NCBI GenBank assembly: GCA_002390705.1
Contig: DGQA01000036.1
Coordinates: 6,376-64,856 of the forward strand
Origin: Actinobacteria bacterium UBA4426
GTDB lineage: Bacteria > Actinomycetota > Actinomycetes > S36-B12
DNA length: 58,481 bases
Reading direction: 5' to 3'
Under the pieces are notes generated by a model that was given only the letters and a program-made list of their open reading frames with translations, had not been told where the DNA came from and made no database searches. The stretch's first letter is position 1. Every line of letters starts with the position of its first letter. Of this stretch, positions 23,685-32,147 are shown in pieces. The position numbers were made by a program, and so were the translations under genes.

Positions 23685-25710
23685 TCCAAAGGTGTCCATT
23701 ATCTTGATCGGACACAATGATGCGGCTCGTGTGGCGAGCGCACTCGAGTCACTCACTTCGCAGTCATTTCGGGAGATTGAAATTATCGCGATTGATGACT
23801 GCTCAACCGACGACTCGGTTGCAATTTTACGTGCAGCTGCCGATACTGATCCACGAATTCGGGTTGAAGTCCTTGCGCAGAACTCTGGGGCCAGTGCGGC
23901 CCGAAACCGCGGCATGGAAATGGCGAGTGCACCTTTCATCATGTTTTGTGATTCTGATGATAGGTATGAGCTCCATGCAGTCCTCAATTTGTATTCGGCG
24001 ATCAACAGCATGGGGGCTGACCTAGTCATGGGAGCGCCCACTCGCATTATTTCCGGTTCCGATGAAGGAAAAATCTGGCACCCTGAGTTGTATCTCGAAT
24101 CACGCGTTGTTCTCGGGTTGGCAGAGGAACCTAGATTGTTATTTGAGACAACTACGTGGAACAAGATTTACCGGGCACGATTCCTGCACGAATACGAAAT
24201 AGATTTCCCTCTAGGCTTGTTTTATCAAGACCAACTGTTCACGTTAAAGTGCTACCTCGCAGCAACCCGCATTGGGATAATCCCTGAAGTCGTGTATTAC
24301 TGGAGTGTCGAACCTGACGCTGTTGTTCGTTCGGTCACTCAATCTAGGCACGAGTTTCGCAATGTGTCTGACCGCATTGTGATTAATCAGCTTATGGATC
24401 GTGAGCTTGAATCTGATTACGCTCTGGGCCACCTCAAGAACCAAAAGTTTCTCCAGCATGAGCTTTCTCTCTATCTCGGGACTTTATTTAGACTACCCGA
24501 GAGCGATTCGGCTGAACTGATTGACATTCTTTCCCAGTATGTGCGAGACATTCCGATTGAAGACTTTGAATGCCTGCGCCCAGGTGTGCGGGTTGCTGCC
24601 TACTACTTGCTCACCGGGGATCAAGGAAAAATGCGCCAAGCGTTGTGGTGGGAAAAAGGTGGCGGTTTCATTAATACCAACCTTACGGGGAGCAGCGGCG
24701 AGTTGTGGTCAAGTGAATCGGCTGAACTGCTGGGACGCCCAGCCGCCTGGTGGCTGGATGTGAGCGACTTGCATCTTGATTTGATCCCATTTGAACGTCG
24801 TTCGTACTTCAGCACAATTAGTCAAAGTGCCGGGGCTGACCACTGGGTTCTTACCTGCGTTGATTTTGCCGGCGATCTTCCGCGCGACACCCAGGCCCAG
24901 GTCATCTTGCGTGAGACAAGGACCGGGGCCTTGATTGCAGCGACGGCGACCCCGGTCGAATCTGAGAGCGGTGTGCGCTGCTATCACGTGAACTTGGATT
25001 CTGGTGGCGCGGAACTTGTCCAGGATCGGGGTATTAACCCTGATGAACACGGAATTGTCTGCGTGCAATTAACCTGCCGCCTCGGTGTTAACCGTTCAGA
25101 TCTGCACGTGGTGCCCGGTCAGGAACTTGATGCGTTACCCATGGATAGGTTGGCGTCCTTGGGTTGCGCAGACAGTATCGATTTTGAGATCCAAGCGGAT
25201 TCGCGAATCCATTGGTGTGCTTCAGGCAAGAACAAGTCAGTGATGGGGGCGGTACGAAAGCTCCGGCGTTCACGCAATGCCAAGCCCACGCCTTCACATT
25301 TGCCTATTGTGAAAGTTGAAGGGCGACCCACGGTCGTCTTCGCACCGACCGACCTTTCTTCAACGCAGCGTGTGCCTGAGAGTTTTGATACACAAGCGTG
25401 GATCGACGAGTTTGGGACAACAGCGTATCTTTTTATTCCTCGAGAGGAATTCATTGACAGGCCGCGGCGTTCGCGCTTTGCCTATCGGAGTTACTCACCC
25501 TCACAGCGCCCGTCAGTGCTTGCGCTCGCTGACATCGTGATTACAGATCGACCAGAGTTGATCAATGATCCGCGGTCTATCGTGTTTCGTCGTGACCTTG
25601 AAACCGCTGACCACCTGTTGGTACCAATTGATGCGGTGGTGGTTGATAATCAATCGGCGCTGCACCAGGCGCTGCCTGAACGAATTCAGGCTCGTCGCGC
25701 TCAGTCATGA
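23677..25710 (+). CDS. Family 2 glycosyltransferase with a degenerate TagF-like tail
   Basis: This 677-residue protein has a GT2 catalytic domain at residues 1-230: VSIILIGHNDAARVASALESL, interrupted between strand and helix, IDDCSTDDS, GASAARNRGMEMA and FCDSDDRYE with the DSDD metal motif. A middle region (about 230-350) is helical, then a beta-rich region (about 370-500) resembles the linking domains of teichoic-acid enzymes. The last 125 residues contain TVVFAPTDLSS and LALADIVITDRPE, which align by position with the YAPTW and ADILITDYSS motifs of CDP-glycerol phosphotransferases, but the catalytic His and Ser positions are lost. It looks like a bifunctional GT2-TagF protein whose second half has decayed. 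A plus-strand neighbour is followed by a convergent nucleotidyltransferase. Confidence 0.82.
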   Translation: MTNPKVSIILIGHNDAARVASALESLTSQSFREIEIIAIDDCSTDDSVAILRAAADTDPRIRVEVLAQNSGASAARNRGMEMASAPFIMFCDSDDRYELHAVLNLYSAINSMGADLVMGAPTRIISGSDEGKIWHPELYLESRVVLGLAEEPRLLFETTTWNKIYRARFLHEYEIDFPLGLFYQDQLFTLKCYLAATRIGIIPEVVYYWSVEPDAVVRSVTQSRHEFRNVSDRIVINQLMDRELESDYALGHLKNQKFLQHELSLYLGTLFRLPESDSAELIDILSQYVRDIPIEDFECLRPGVRVAAYYLLTGDQGKMRQALWWEKGGGFINTNLTGSSGELWSSESAELLGRPAAWWLDVSDLHLDLIPFERRSYFSTISQSAGADHWVLTCVDFAGDLPRDTQAQVILRETRTGALIAATATPVESESGVRCYHVNLDSGGAELVQDRGINPDEHGIVCVQLTCRLGVNRSDLHVVPGQELDALPMDRLASLGCADSIDFEIQADSRIHWCASGKNKSVMGAVRKLRRSRNAKPTPSHLPIVKVEGRPTVVFAPTDLSSTQRVPESFDTQAWIDEFGTTAYLFIPREEFIDRPRRSRFAYRSYSPSQRPSVLALADIVITDRPELINDPRSIVFRRDLETADHLLVPIDAVVVDNQSALHQALPERIQARRAQS

Positions 25711-25729
25711 TGCCCGTAGCGATTGCTTT

Positions 25730-26422
25730 TTAGAGGTAGGAGTTTGCGCGGGTGAGGTCTTCTTCAAAGTCGACTTCAACTGCGAAGAGGTCTGAGATAT
25801 CTACTGGTCGAACGTGTGATCCGTGCAAGTCAACCATGATTTCAATCCCACGTTCAAAGTAATCGCTGTCCTGGCAAGCTTCAAGTCCAGAAATTAAGAG
25901 TTCCTTGTCCTTTTTTGCGACAAAATTTATACCGACCGATTCGCCCAGTGCATTTACGACCTGTTTGGACAGTTCACTAACAAATCCATCCGCGTCGACT
26001 TGGTATTTGACTTCTTCATCTCCGACAACTGCAGTATTTACACAAATAATTGATTCGTCGCGATTAATGTACTCCTTGACCCGATCCAATACCCGCGGAT
26101 CAAAGACCACATCACCATTCATCCAGAGAACGCCCCCTGGCCCGGAGAGTTTGAGGGCCTTGAGCAGACTGCGATTGGTGTTGGTTTGATCGTAGGATTC
26201 GTTGTAGACATATAGATTATTGGGAAATGACTCGATTATAAGTTCAAGTTTGAACCCGATCACCGTCATGATTCGCAGTCCGTCACCGAAGGCTGAGGTC
26301 AGATTATCAACCTGCTGGCGCATGATCGTTCGGCCGTCGGCCAGGGGGGTGAGGGGCTTGGGCCAAGGGCGACCAAGGCGGGTTCCCATGCCTGCGGCCA
26401 AAATCACGGCTGTTTGAGTCAC
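25730..26422 (-). CDS. LicC-like sugar/polyol-phosphate nucleotidyltransferase
   Basis: This 230-residue protein is a MobA/LicC-like nucleotidyltransferase. AVILAAGMGTRLGRPWPKPL is the complete NTP-binding signature with the catalytic Arg and Lys; LWMNGDVVFD supplies the metal aspartate, NTNRSLLKAL the base-side contacts typical of LicC, and SVGINF and DYFERGIE complete the active site. It probably makes a CDP-activated alcohol (choline, glycerol, inositol or another polyol) for the CDP-alcohol phosphotransferases 5 kb away. The GTG start has TAGACT at -12 to -7. It is followed by the TagF-like gene upstream on the same strand. Confidence 0.87.
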   Translation of the reverse strand: MTQTAVILAAGMGTRLGRPWPKPLTPLADGRTIMRQQVDNLTSAFGDGLRIMTVIGFKLELIIESFPNNLYVYNESYDQTNTNRSLLKALKLSGPGGVLWMNGDVVFDPRVLDRVKEYINRDESIICVNTAVVGDEEVKYQVDADGFVSELSKQVVNALGESVGINFVAKKDKELLISGLEACQDSDYFERGIEIMVDLHGSHVRPVDISDLFAVEVDFEEDLTRANSYL

Positions 26423-26428
26423 GACCTA

Positions 26429-26434
26429 AGTCTA
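26429..26434 (-). promoter_or_regulatory. Leaderless-type -10 element for the LicC-like gene
   Basis: TAGACT on the minus strand at -12 to -7 from the GTG at 26422. It lies just downstream of the TagF-like stop, so this gene may be transcribed alone. Confidence 0.5.
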
Positions 26435-26447
26435 CTGGCTGGTGAAA

Positions 26448-27686
26448 TTAAGGACCTACCTGCCGCACGCGTTGGATTCCTTGTAATGCTGCGTCGTGCG
26501 CGGCAATCTCTGTCGTGATTGCCGACCAAAAAGCGCCCGTGCTGCTTTCTTGCTCGGTGTCACTAAAGTAATAGGAACGCATGCTTTCTCGATCTGATCG
26601 GTGCGTATCTGTGTCGAGGTTTGTCATGATCAGATTGTTTATCCCAGTAATTGAACTTTGGTCAATTACTGCGCATGCTGCAGACACCGGGGAATCAGCG
26701 TGCAATTGGTTCGAATCTGACCTGCGATCGGTGAGCAGGATGGGTGAATCCGGCGCAAGGTAGAGATGGTCAAGGGTCACGCTGGATACGTCTGCAATGA
26801 GCAGGTCAGTTTCCGGCAGGATCCCAAGAATGTCGGCAGTGGGGAGGTAGAGGTGCTGCGCGCCGGCGGCGGCAATCAAGCTCACAATTACTTTGTGGTT
26901 CGCACGAATCACTGAGTCAGCTGACACGACCACGCGCGGGTGGGGCTTGTACACGACCCGTGCATCGGGGACCGAGAGAGCGGCTTGCATGATTTGCGGC
27001 CCGTAAAGGTCAACTGACGTGTAGTTATTCGCTTCATCTTCGCCCTCCCATGTAGGGGCGTAGGTAATAGTTTTTAATTCACTTTTTGCCAGGGGACTGG
27101 CGACTTCCAAGTCAAGTTGCGGGCGCCCTACCGTCACCAAATGCGAGGAATCAAACCAGGCAATTGCTGCAGCATGACGATCGATTGCAGCTTGCCCTGC
27201 CACGAAAACTTTGTCGTAGGCCTTGGCTTGGTTGCTTACCATGCAAATCTTGTCGCTCTCGCCATGGTTGACGTGAATATGCACTGCCTGTTGGAACGAG
27301 AGTGACTGAAAATTGGTCCAACCATTATTTACATAGATCACAGCATGGAAATCGGCCCGGTCGTAAAGAGCCATCAAAATTTCGTATCGAGGAACAAGGA
27401 GAACCTGCAGAGATGTCAATGCGCGCAGTTCGTTGTAGGTCTCTAGATTTCGGACTACAACTATTGTTCTCATATCGATCTGATTTTCAAAGACAGGGAG
27501 CCACTGGGTGAGTTGATAGAGCTTGGCGGGCTGATCAGCGAAATAGAGTGCAATGTCGGCGGTGGGGACAGCATCCAGGTCAAAGCCATCAGGTTCCACC
27601 TGTCCAAACGCTCGAAGTCTTCGACTCAAGCCACGGGCTGCTCGCTTGGCAAATACGCTGACTTTGCCGGGTTTCACGGTCCTCAC
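26448..27686 (-). CDS. CDP-glycerol glycerophosphotransferase-like protein (TagB/TagF family)
   Basis: This about 412-residue protein matches the Glyphos_transf family that transfers polyol-phosphate from CDP-polyols onto wall teichoic acid. It contains VHIHVNHGESDK with the active-site histidine block, TITYAPTWEGE, VVYKPHPR and DLLIADVSSVTLDHLY, each at its expected place. The N-terminal domain is short and membrane-associated regions are not obvious. The start is uncertain: in-frame GTG codons exist at 27677, 27686, 27710 and 27752 (minus strand), none with a good ribosome-binding site; 27686 is a compromise. It is divergent from the TagG-like permease and upstream of the LicC-like gene. 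Confidence 0.85.
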   Translation of the reverse strand: MRTVKPGKVSVFAKRAARGLSRRLRAFGQVEPDGFDLDAVPTADIALYFADQPAKLYQLTQWLPVFENQIDMRTIVVVRNLETYNELRALTSLQVLLVPRYEILMALYDRADFHAVIYVNNGWTNFQSLSFQQAVHIHVNHGESDKICMVSNQAKAYDKVFVAGQAAIDRHAAAIAWFDSSHLVTVGRPQLDLEVASPLAKSELKTITYAPTWEGEDEANNYTSVDLYGPQIMQAALSVPDARVVYKPHPRVVVSADSVIRANHKVIVSLIAAAGAQHLYLPTADILGILPETDLLIADVSSVTLDHLYLAPDSPILLTDRRSDSNQLHADSPVSAACAVIDQSSITGINNLIMTNLDTDTHRSDRESMRSYYFSDTEQESSTGAFWSAITTEIAAHDAALQGIQRVRQVGP

Positions 27687-27731
27687 TGCTTCTGATTCCA
27701 CGTGGTGCACGATACGCGAGGCTGGATCATC

Positions 27732-27744
27732 TAATGTAAACGAC
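27732..27744 (+). promoter_or_regulatory. Leaderless-type -10 element for the TagG-like permease
   Basis: TAATGT at 27732-27737 is at -13 to -8 from the GTG at 27745. It helps choose that start although the frame is open further upstream. Confidence 0.45.
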
Positions 27745-28521
27745 GTGCGCACACTCTGGAAGTATCGTGAGGTACTCCGAATGTTGGTCCTTCGTGACCT
27801 ACAGAAGAAGTACACTAAATTTAGGTTGGGCTACTTCTGGTCACTACTCGAACCACTGGGTATGTCCCTGGTTCTCTGGCTCGTGTTCTCGGTGCTACTG
27901 GGCGAACGGGCACTGGGACTTTCCCCCTACTTGCTTTTTCTGTCGGTCGCGATCTTGCCCTGGTGGTGGTTTACCAAATGTGTCAACGCTTCTACCAAGA
28001 TTTTTCGTGGATCCCGGGGTGGGTTGACTTTTTCCACTCTGCCACCGCAAATCTGGGTAATGAAAACGGTGATTTCATCAGCTATTGAGTTTCTGTTTTC
28101 GCTTCCCGTAATTGTGCTTGCAATTGCTTTGACCCGAGATTTGCCGGGGATTTACATTCTGTTATTCCCTGTGGCATTCATTTTGCAATTCCTTTTGTTG
28201 TACGGCATTGGGTTACTTGTCTCTTCACTCAGCGTGATGATTCCTGATCTTGCACGTGTGGTGAAGATTGTGCTGCGGGCAATGTTTTATCTTTCACCGA
28301 TTCTTTACTCGATTTCCAATATTCCCGAGCAGATGCAAACAGTCGCTGCGATTAATCCTCTTGTGGGAATTCTTGGTCTGTACCGGATTGGATGGTGGCC
28401 GCAGGAGCAGACTTCCACGACGGCCTTAGTGATCTCCCTGAGCGTGGCGGCGACCCTGTTTATCGCCGGGATTTTGACATTCCGAGGACTTAAAACGAGG
28501 TTATTTAAGGAGGCCAAATGA
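27745..28521 (+). CDS. ABC-2 type polysaccharide/teichoic acid exporter permease (TagG-like)
   Basis: This 258-residue membrane protein has six predicted helices and the ABC-2 (TagG/Wzm) pattern. VLRDLQKKYTKFRLGYFWSL, the characteristic pre-helix segment, is followed by ILPWWWFTKCVNASTKIF and a C-terminal NPLVGILGLYR motif near residue 213, all expected in lipid-linked glycopolymer exporters. The frame is open upstream to about 27553 but that part overlaps the divergent TagF-like gene, so the GTG at 27745 was chosen. Its stop overlaps the ATPase-like gene by 4 bases. By family it should export an undecaprenyl-linked polymer with a dimeric ATPase partner. Confidence 0.9.
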   Translation: MRTLWKYREVLRMLVLRDLQKKYTKFRLGYFWSLLEPLGMSLVLWLVFSVLLGERALGLSPYLLFLSVAILPWWWFTKCVNASTKIFRGSRGGLTFSTLPPQIWVMKTVISSAIEFLFSLPVIVLAIALTRDLPGIYILLFPVAFILQFLLLYGIGLLVSSLSVMIPDLARVVKIVLRAMFYLSPILYSISNIPEQMQTVAAINPLVGILGLYRIGWWPQEQTSTTALVISLSVAATLFIAGILTFRGLKTRLFKEAK

Positions 28522-29264
28522 GCATCGTTGAGGTCTCCAATGTGTCACTTTCCATGCCCCGCACCAAACGCCGGCAAGGTTCTGGCCGAAAGCATCGTCT
28601 TCTGCGGATCGCGGGGGAAACATCCCGGAGCATGATCCCAATCTTGGATAATGTCTCATTCACGATTAGTCCAGGGGATTCGGTCGCGATTGTCAGTGGT
28701 AAACCGTTATTACGCACGTCACTGACCAGGTTGGTCGCGGGTACTTTGAATCCTGACTCGGGGTCGGTCGTGCGCAGTGAACGGGTCGTAGCCATGATCG
28801 GTATTGCCAGGGCGATGGGCGCTTCATTTACCTTGCGCCAAAATGCATATTTGGTGGGTGGGCTCATGGGTATGACTCAGGAAGAGTTGACCGAGAAGAT
28901 TCCAGGAATTATAAAATTTGCTGATCTGGGCAATTATTTGGATCGCTATCTTCGGGTCGCCCCCTCTAACGCCCGGCAGCGACTAGCGTGGAGTCTCGCC
29001 ATGGCAATTGATGCACGGGTGTACGCAATTGATGGGACCCTCGTCGTAGGCGAACTTGAGTTTCGCAAAAAATGTTGGACTGCGATCGATGCCTTACGGG
29101 AGGAGGGCGCTACGTTTCTGATTTCTTCCCATGGTGGCAAGCACTACCGCCGATTTTGTGACCGGGGTCTGTATTTCGATCAGGGAGCCTTGATCGCTGA
29201 TACGACGGTCTCAAAAGCCCTTGCGCTCGCGCGTAAGAGTAGGCAGGAACCCGGCGGGGAATAG
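28518..29264 (+). CDS. TagH-like ABC ATPase with degenerate nucleotide-binding motifs
   Basis: This 248-residue protein is co-translated with the TagG-like permease (ATGA-type overlap) and has the overall layout of its ATPase: VSNVSLSMP, ILDNVSFTISPGDSVAIV and LVAGTLNPDSGSV. The Walker A place (residues about 60-69) reads SGKPLLRTSL instead of GxxGxGKST, with the essential lysine replaced by Arg. The ABC signature region (about 148-156) reads APSNARQRL instead of LSGGQ-like, and Walker B (about 168-174) reads VYAIDGT, with Gly in place of the catalytic glutamate. The switch His is kept in ISSHG. It therefore probably does not hydrolyse ATP normally. Alternative: an accessory scaffold working with another ATPase. 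Confidence 0.85.
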   Translation: MSIVEVSNVSLSMPRTKRRQGSGRKHRLLRIAGETSRSMIPILDNVSFTISPGDSVAIVSGKPLLRTSLTRLVAGTLNPDSGSVVRSERVVAMIGIARAMGASFTLRQNAYLVGGLMGMTQEELTEKIPGIIKFADLGNYLDRYLRVAPSNARQRLAWSLAMAIDARVYAIDGTLVVGELEFRKKCWTAIDALREEGATFLISSHGGKHYRRFCDRGLYFDQGALIADTTVSKALALARKSRQEPGGE

Positions 29265-29274
29265 GCTGGCCCCC
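29262..29274 (+). promoter_or_regulatory. Possible leaderless-type -10 element for the sulfotransferase-like gene
   Basis: TAGGCT at 29262-29267 is at -13 to -8 from the GTG at 29275; its TAG is the stop of the preceding gene. It may be coincidence, since the gene could be read through from the ABC unit. Confidence 0.3.
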
Positions 29275-30414
29275 GTGTCGGTTTCTCCCATTGCGCCAGA
29301 TGGCGTGCTGCTCCACGTTGGCGTCCACAAAACGGGTACAACGGCCATTCAGGCAGCCTTGGCCGACTCCCGTCAGGAATTGGCCTCCCGCAATGTCCGT
29401 TACCCGGGCAAATTACAAGCCCAACATCGCGCCGCTCTGGCCCTGCTGGGTCGTCCCTGGGGTTGGAATAACCGCGGAGGTGGAGTCATGGACCGCGAAC
29501 ATTTTGATCGGTTGGCGAAGCGGACCCGCAAGGCGCCTGGCCGCGTTGTCATTAGTAGTGAGTTTTTCTGCGAAGCAAGTTCGGATCAAGCAGATGAAGT
29601 GTTCTCGGCTTTGGGTAGATCTGGGGCCCGACCGGTTCACGTTGTGGTCACCCTACGAAATCTCGGGAAGTTGCTGCCTTCCTCGTGGCAGCAATATTTG
29701 AAATATGGGATGACCACTTCCTACGAAGCGTGGTTAACCGGCGTCCTGGCGACCCCCGGTAGTTCAAAAATGAGTCCAACGTTTTGGAAACGCCATGATC
29801 ATGGAGATGTCATCAGGCGTTGGGCTGGCGCTGTTGGTCCACAAAACCTCACCGTGATGGTGTTAGAAGACGTTCCACGCGAGTACATGTTTGAAACTTT
29901 TGCTCAGTTCCTGGACGTGCCGACACACATCCTTACCAGCCGGATGGAACTCACAAGCAATCGATCAATGACGGCTGCTGAAGCCGAGGTGCTCGTACGG
30001 CTGAATAAAAAAGTCAAGAAATCAATGCAATGGGCCGATTACGTCACTTTGGTGCGACGTGGTGTTGCCCTCGGCATGGTTGAAGGCCGCGAGCCCGGCC
30101 CCAGCGAACCCAAGTTGCACACCCCGGACTGGGCCCTGGACGCAGCCCAACAAATGGGAATCAAAAGCGTGAACACAATTCGCGAGTCACAGGTGAACGT
30201 TCTGGGAAATCTAGACGCTCTGAGAACGCGTATTGCTTCAGCGCCAGTGCCCGATTTCACGGACCAAATCCCCATCGACGCTGCGGTCACGGCGATTGAG
30301 TCTGTAATTAATTCATCACGGGAAGAACCCTCCTCGCGCGAACTGGCGGCACGCCTATACCGGCAGACCAAAAAAGATGGAATTCGTTCTCTACTGCGCA
30401 AAGATGCTGAATGA
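29275..30414 (+). CDS. Sulfotransferase-like protein (PAPS-type P-loop)
   Basis: This 379-residue protein begins with a PAPS-type P-loop, LLHVGVHKTGTTAIQAAL, whose HKTGTT matches the 5'-phosphosulfate loop of sulfotransferases. RVVISSEFF and VVVTLRNLGKLLPSSW follow, the latter resembling the 3'-phosphate-binding strand-helix that contains a conserved Arg and Ser. The rest is poorly conserved. I chose the GTG at 29275; an earlier in-frame start overlaps the ABC gene without similarity. Its ATG-side neighbour starts 4 bases before its stop. It may sulfate the exported polymer or a lipid intermediate, but the acceptor is unknown and other P-loop functions are possible. Confidence 0.75.
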   Translation: MSVSPIAPDGVLLHVGVHKTGTTAIQAALADSRQELASRNVRYPGKLQAQHRAALALLGRPWGWNNRGGGVMDREHFDRLAKRTRKAPGRVVISSEFFCEASSDQADEVFSALGRSGARPVHVVVTLRNLGKLLPSSWQQYLKYGMTTSYEAWLTGVLATPGSSKMSPTFWKRHDHGDVIRRWAGAVGPQNLTVMVLEDVPREYMFETFAQFLDVPTHILTSRMELTSNRSMTAAEAEVLVRLNKKVKKSMQWADYVTLVRRGVALGMVEGREPGPSEPKLHTPDWALDAAQQMGIKSVNTIRESQVNVLGNLDALRTRIASAPVPDFTDQIPIDAAVTAIESVINSSREEPSSRELAARLYRQTKKDGIRSLLRKDAE

Positions 30415-32147
30415 ACCGCACGATACAGATGACCGCAGAGCTGCCGGAAGTACTCGTTGAGCTTTCGTCAGCCTTAACGCAATCGGGAACCGCAATAATT
30501 TTGCTTGCCCCAGATCTACTTATTTCTCCTGTGGTACTGAGCCCTGTTACTGAAAATGCGCTTGCCGGAACATGTGCGGCGGTACGGCCGCACCGCCAAG
30601 GAAATATTCGGATTGCGCACCATGGGATCAGCGCCGTTGCAAATAGTTTCCATCACATCAATGCCGGTAATGCCCAAAGCGTCGGTGCTGTCCGCATTGA
30701 TCCGAGCGATTTCCCTCGTGCGCACGTTGCGATCGCGGATCTGGAGAAAGCCATTCATTCCGGTGTCATCACAGCCGATTCCAGTGAAGTCGTCGAGTTG
30801 GTGTTGGCGGCGCTTACTCGAGCACAAATTGGCGTACGGGCGGTCGAATTAATCGATGCCCCATGGTTTCGTTCACCCGAAGACGTGACCGTGTCGAAAG
30901 CTCAAATTGCGGCCATGCCGCAAAGCAGAATTCGGGGGCTGCAAGCCAATCGAGTTGATGACGGATTCTATTCGACCTTTGTTGTTCGAAAACTTTCCAA
31001 GCCATTGAGTTCAGTAGCAATCAAGCTTCGGATGTCACCAAACCTAGTCACGGTAATTTCATTTATTGTGGGTGTGGCCGCGGCATTGAGTTTTGCCCAA
31101 GGCGCCCGTTGGGCACTTGTCCTTGGTGCGTTCTTGCTGCAACTGTCCCTGATCTTGGACTGCGTTGATGGAGAGGTGGCCCGTGCCACCCATAGGTTCT
31201 CGGTGATCGGGGCTTGGCTCGATGCGTCAACCGACCGGGTCAAAGAATATGCCGTCTACGCTGGATTGGCGACTGGCGCAGTAGTGAACGGTGTGGCCTC
31301 TCAACTCGCTTGGTGTGTCGCTGTGATCCTCATGATTGTGCAAACCGCCCGACACATGGGGGACTACAACTTCGCCGCAATTCAAAAAATGCGTGAGGCG
31401 GCGCTGCCATTCGCGTCAATCATTGATCCACAAGATCCGTGGGGTGACGGGGCGGCAACCTTCTCGGTCCGGGTTAATAGTCGAAGCGGTGTGCGTTGGG
31501 TCAAGAAAGTGATTCACATGCCAATCGGTGAGCGCTGGCTGGTGCTTAGTGTTGTTGCTGCCGTACTGACGCCGTTATTTGCGCTGTATTCATTACTCGC
31601 CCTTACTTCGCTGGCCTGGCTATACACCCTGATGGGACGCGTGCTGCGTACTCGAAGGTGGGCCAAGACAGCGGTGGGGGTTGATCTCATTTGCGCCCAG
31701 CTCGACAATGGTCCACTTTTTGATTCACTGCCTAAATTTTTGCGCAGGTTACCCGGTTCACGTTGGAATTGGGCGAACCCAATGATTAATCGACTCATTG
31801 AAATGGGGGTTGTCGCGGGGATCGCGATCGTGTGGTTCCCACAATGGATCACATTGGCGTTCGGCTACCTTTTTATTATTGCGTTTCACCATTACGACAA
31901 TCTTTATCGCGCATTGGCGCGGTCGCAGGCGCCTCGCTGGCTCACCTGGGGAGCGTTAGGCCGGGATTCTCGGATGATTATTGTCGTCATCGCAGCCCTC
32001 ATTGGGATTACGGCGTTCTACGACGCTCTTAACCTCGGGGTAGCGTGGCTCTTTATGTGGTGTGTGATTGTCGCCTCAGCGCAGTACCTGAATGTTCAAA
32101 GTTCGCCTGCACAGGCCACATCAACGCAGAAAGGGGAGCATTCGTGA
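30411..32147 (+). CDS. DUF5941 CDP-alcohol phosphotransferase
   Basis: This 578-residue protein matches the actinobacterial DUF5941 family. An N-terminal soluble region (about 1-190) is followed by the linker DDGFYSTFVVRKLSKPL, then a CDP-alcohol phosphotransferase core whose signature DCVDGEVAR with GAWLDASTD (residues about 250-275) has all required aspartates. Eight to ten membrane helices follow, including the family block LPIGERW-like MPIGERWLVLSV and AFHHYDNLYRAL. It should transfer a phosphate-linked group from a CDP-alcohol to a lipid or glycan acceptor. The N-terminal region resembles the end of a nucleotidyltransferase domain but lacks its NTP signature. It is co-translated with the genes on both sides. 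Confidence 0.85.
   Translation: MNRTIQMTAELPEVLVELSSALTQSGTAIILLAPDLLISPVVLSPVTENALAGTCAAVRPHRQGNIRIAHHGISAVANSFHHINAGNAQSVGAVRIDPSDFPRAHVAIADLEKAIHSGVITADSSEVVELVLAALTRAQIGVRAVELIDAPWFRSPEDVTVSKAQIAAMPQSRIRGLQANRVDDGFYSTFVVRKLSKPLSSVAIKLRMSPNLVTVISFIVGVAAALSFAQGARWALVLGAFLLQLSLILDCVDGEVARATHRFSVIGAWLDASTDRVKEYAVYAGLATGAVVNGVASQLAWCVAVILMIVQTARHMGDYNFAAIQKMREAALPFASIIDPQDPWGDGAATFSVRVNSRSGVRWVKKVIHMPIGERWLVLSVVAAVLTPLFALYSLLALTSLAWLYTLMGRVLRTRRWAKTAVGVDLICAQLDNGPLFDSLPKFLRRLPGSRWNWANPMINRLIEMGVVAGIAIVWFPQWITLAFGYLFIIAFHHYDNLYRALARSQAPRWLTWGALGRDSRMIIVVIAALIGITAFYDALNLGVAWLFMWCVIVASAQYLNVQSSPAQATSTQKGEHS

Noticed and set aside
27553..27744. A longer N-terminus for the TagG-like permease
   Set aside because: It lies inside the divergent TagF-like gene, has no membrane or family pattern, and a start with a -10 element exists at 27745.
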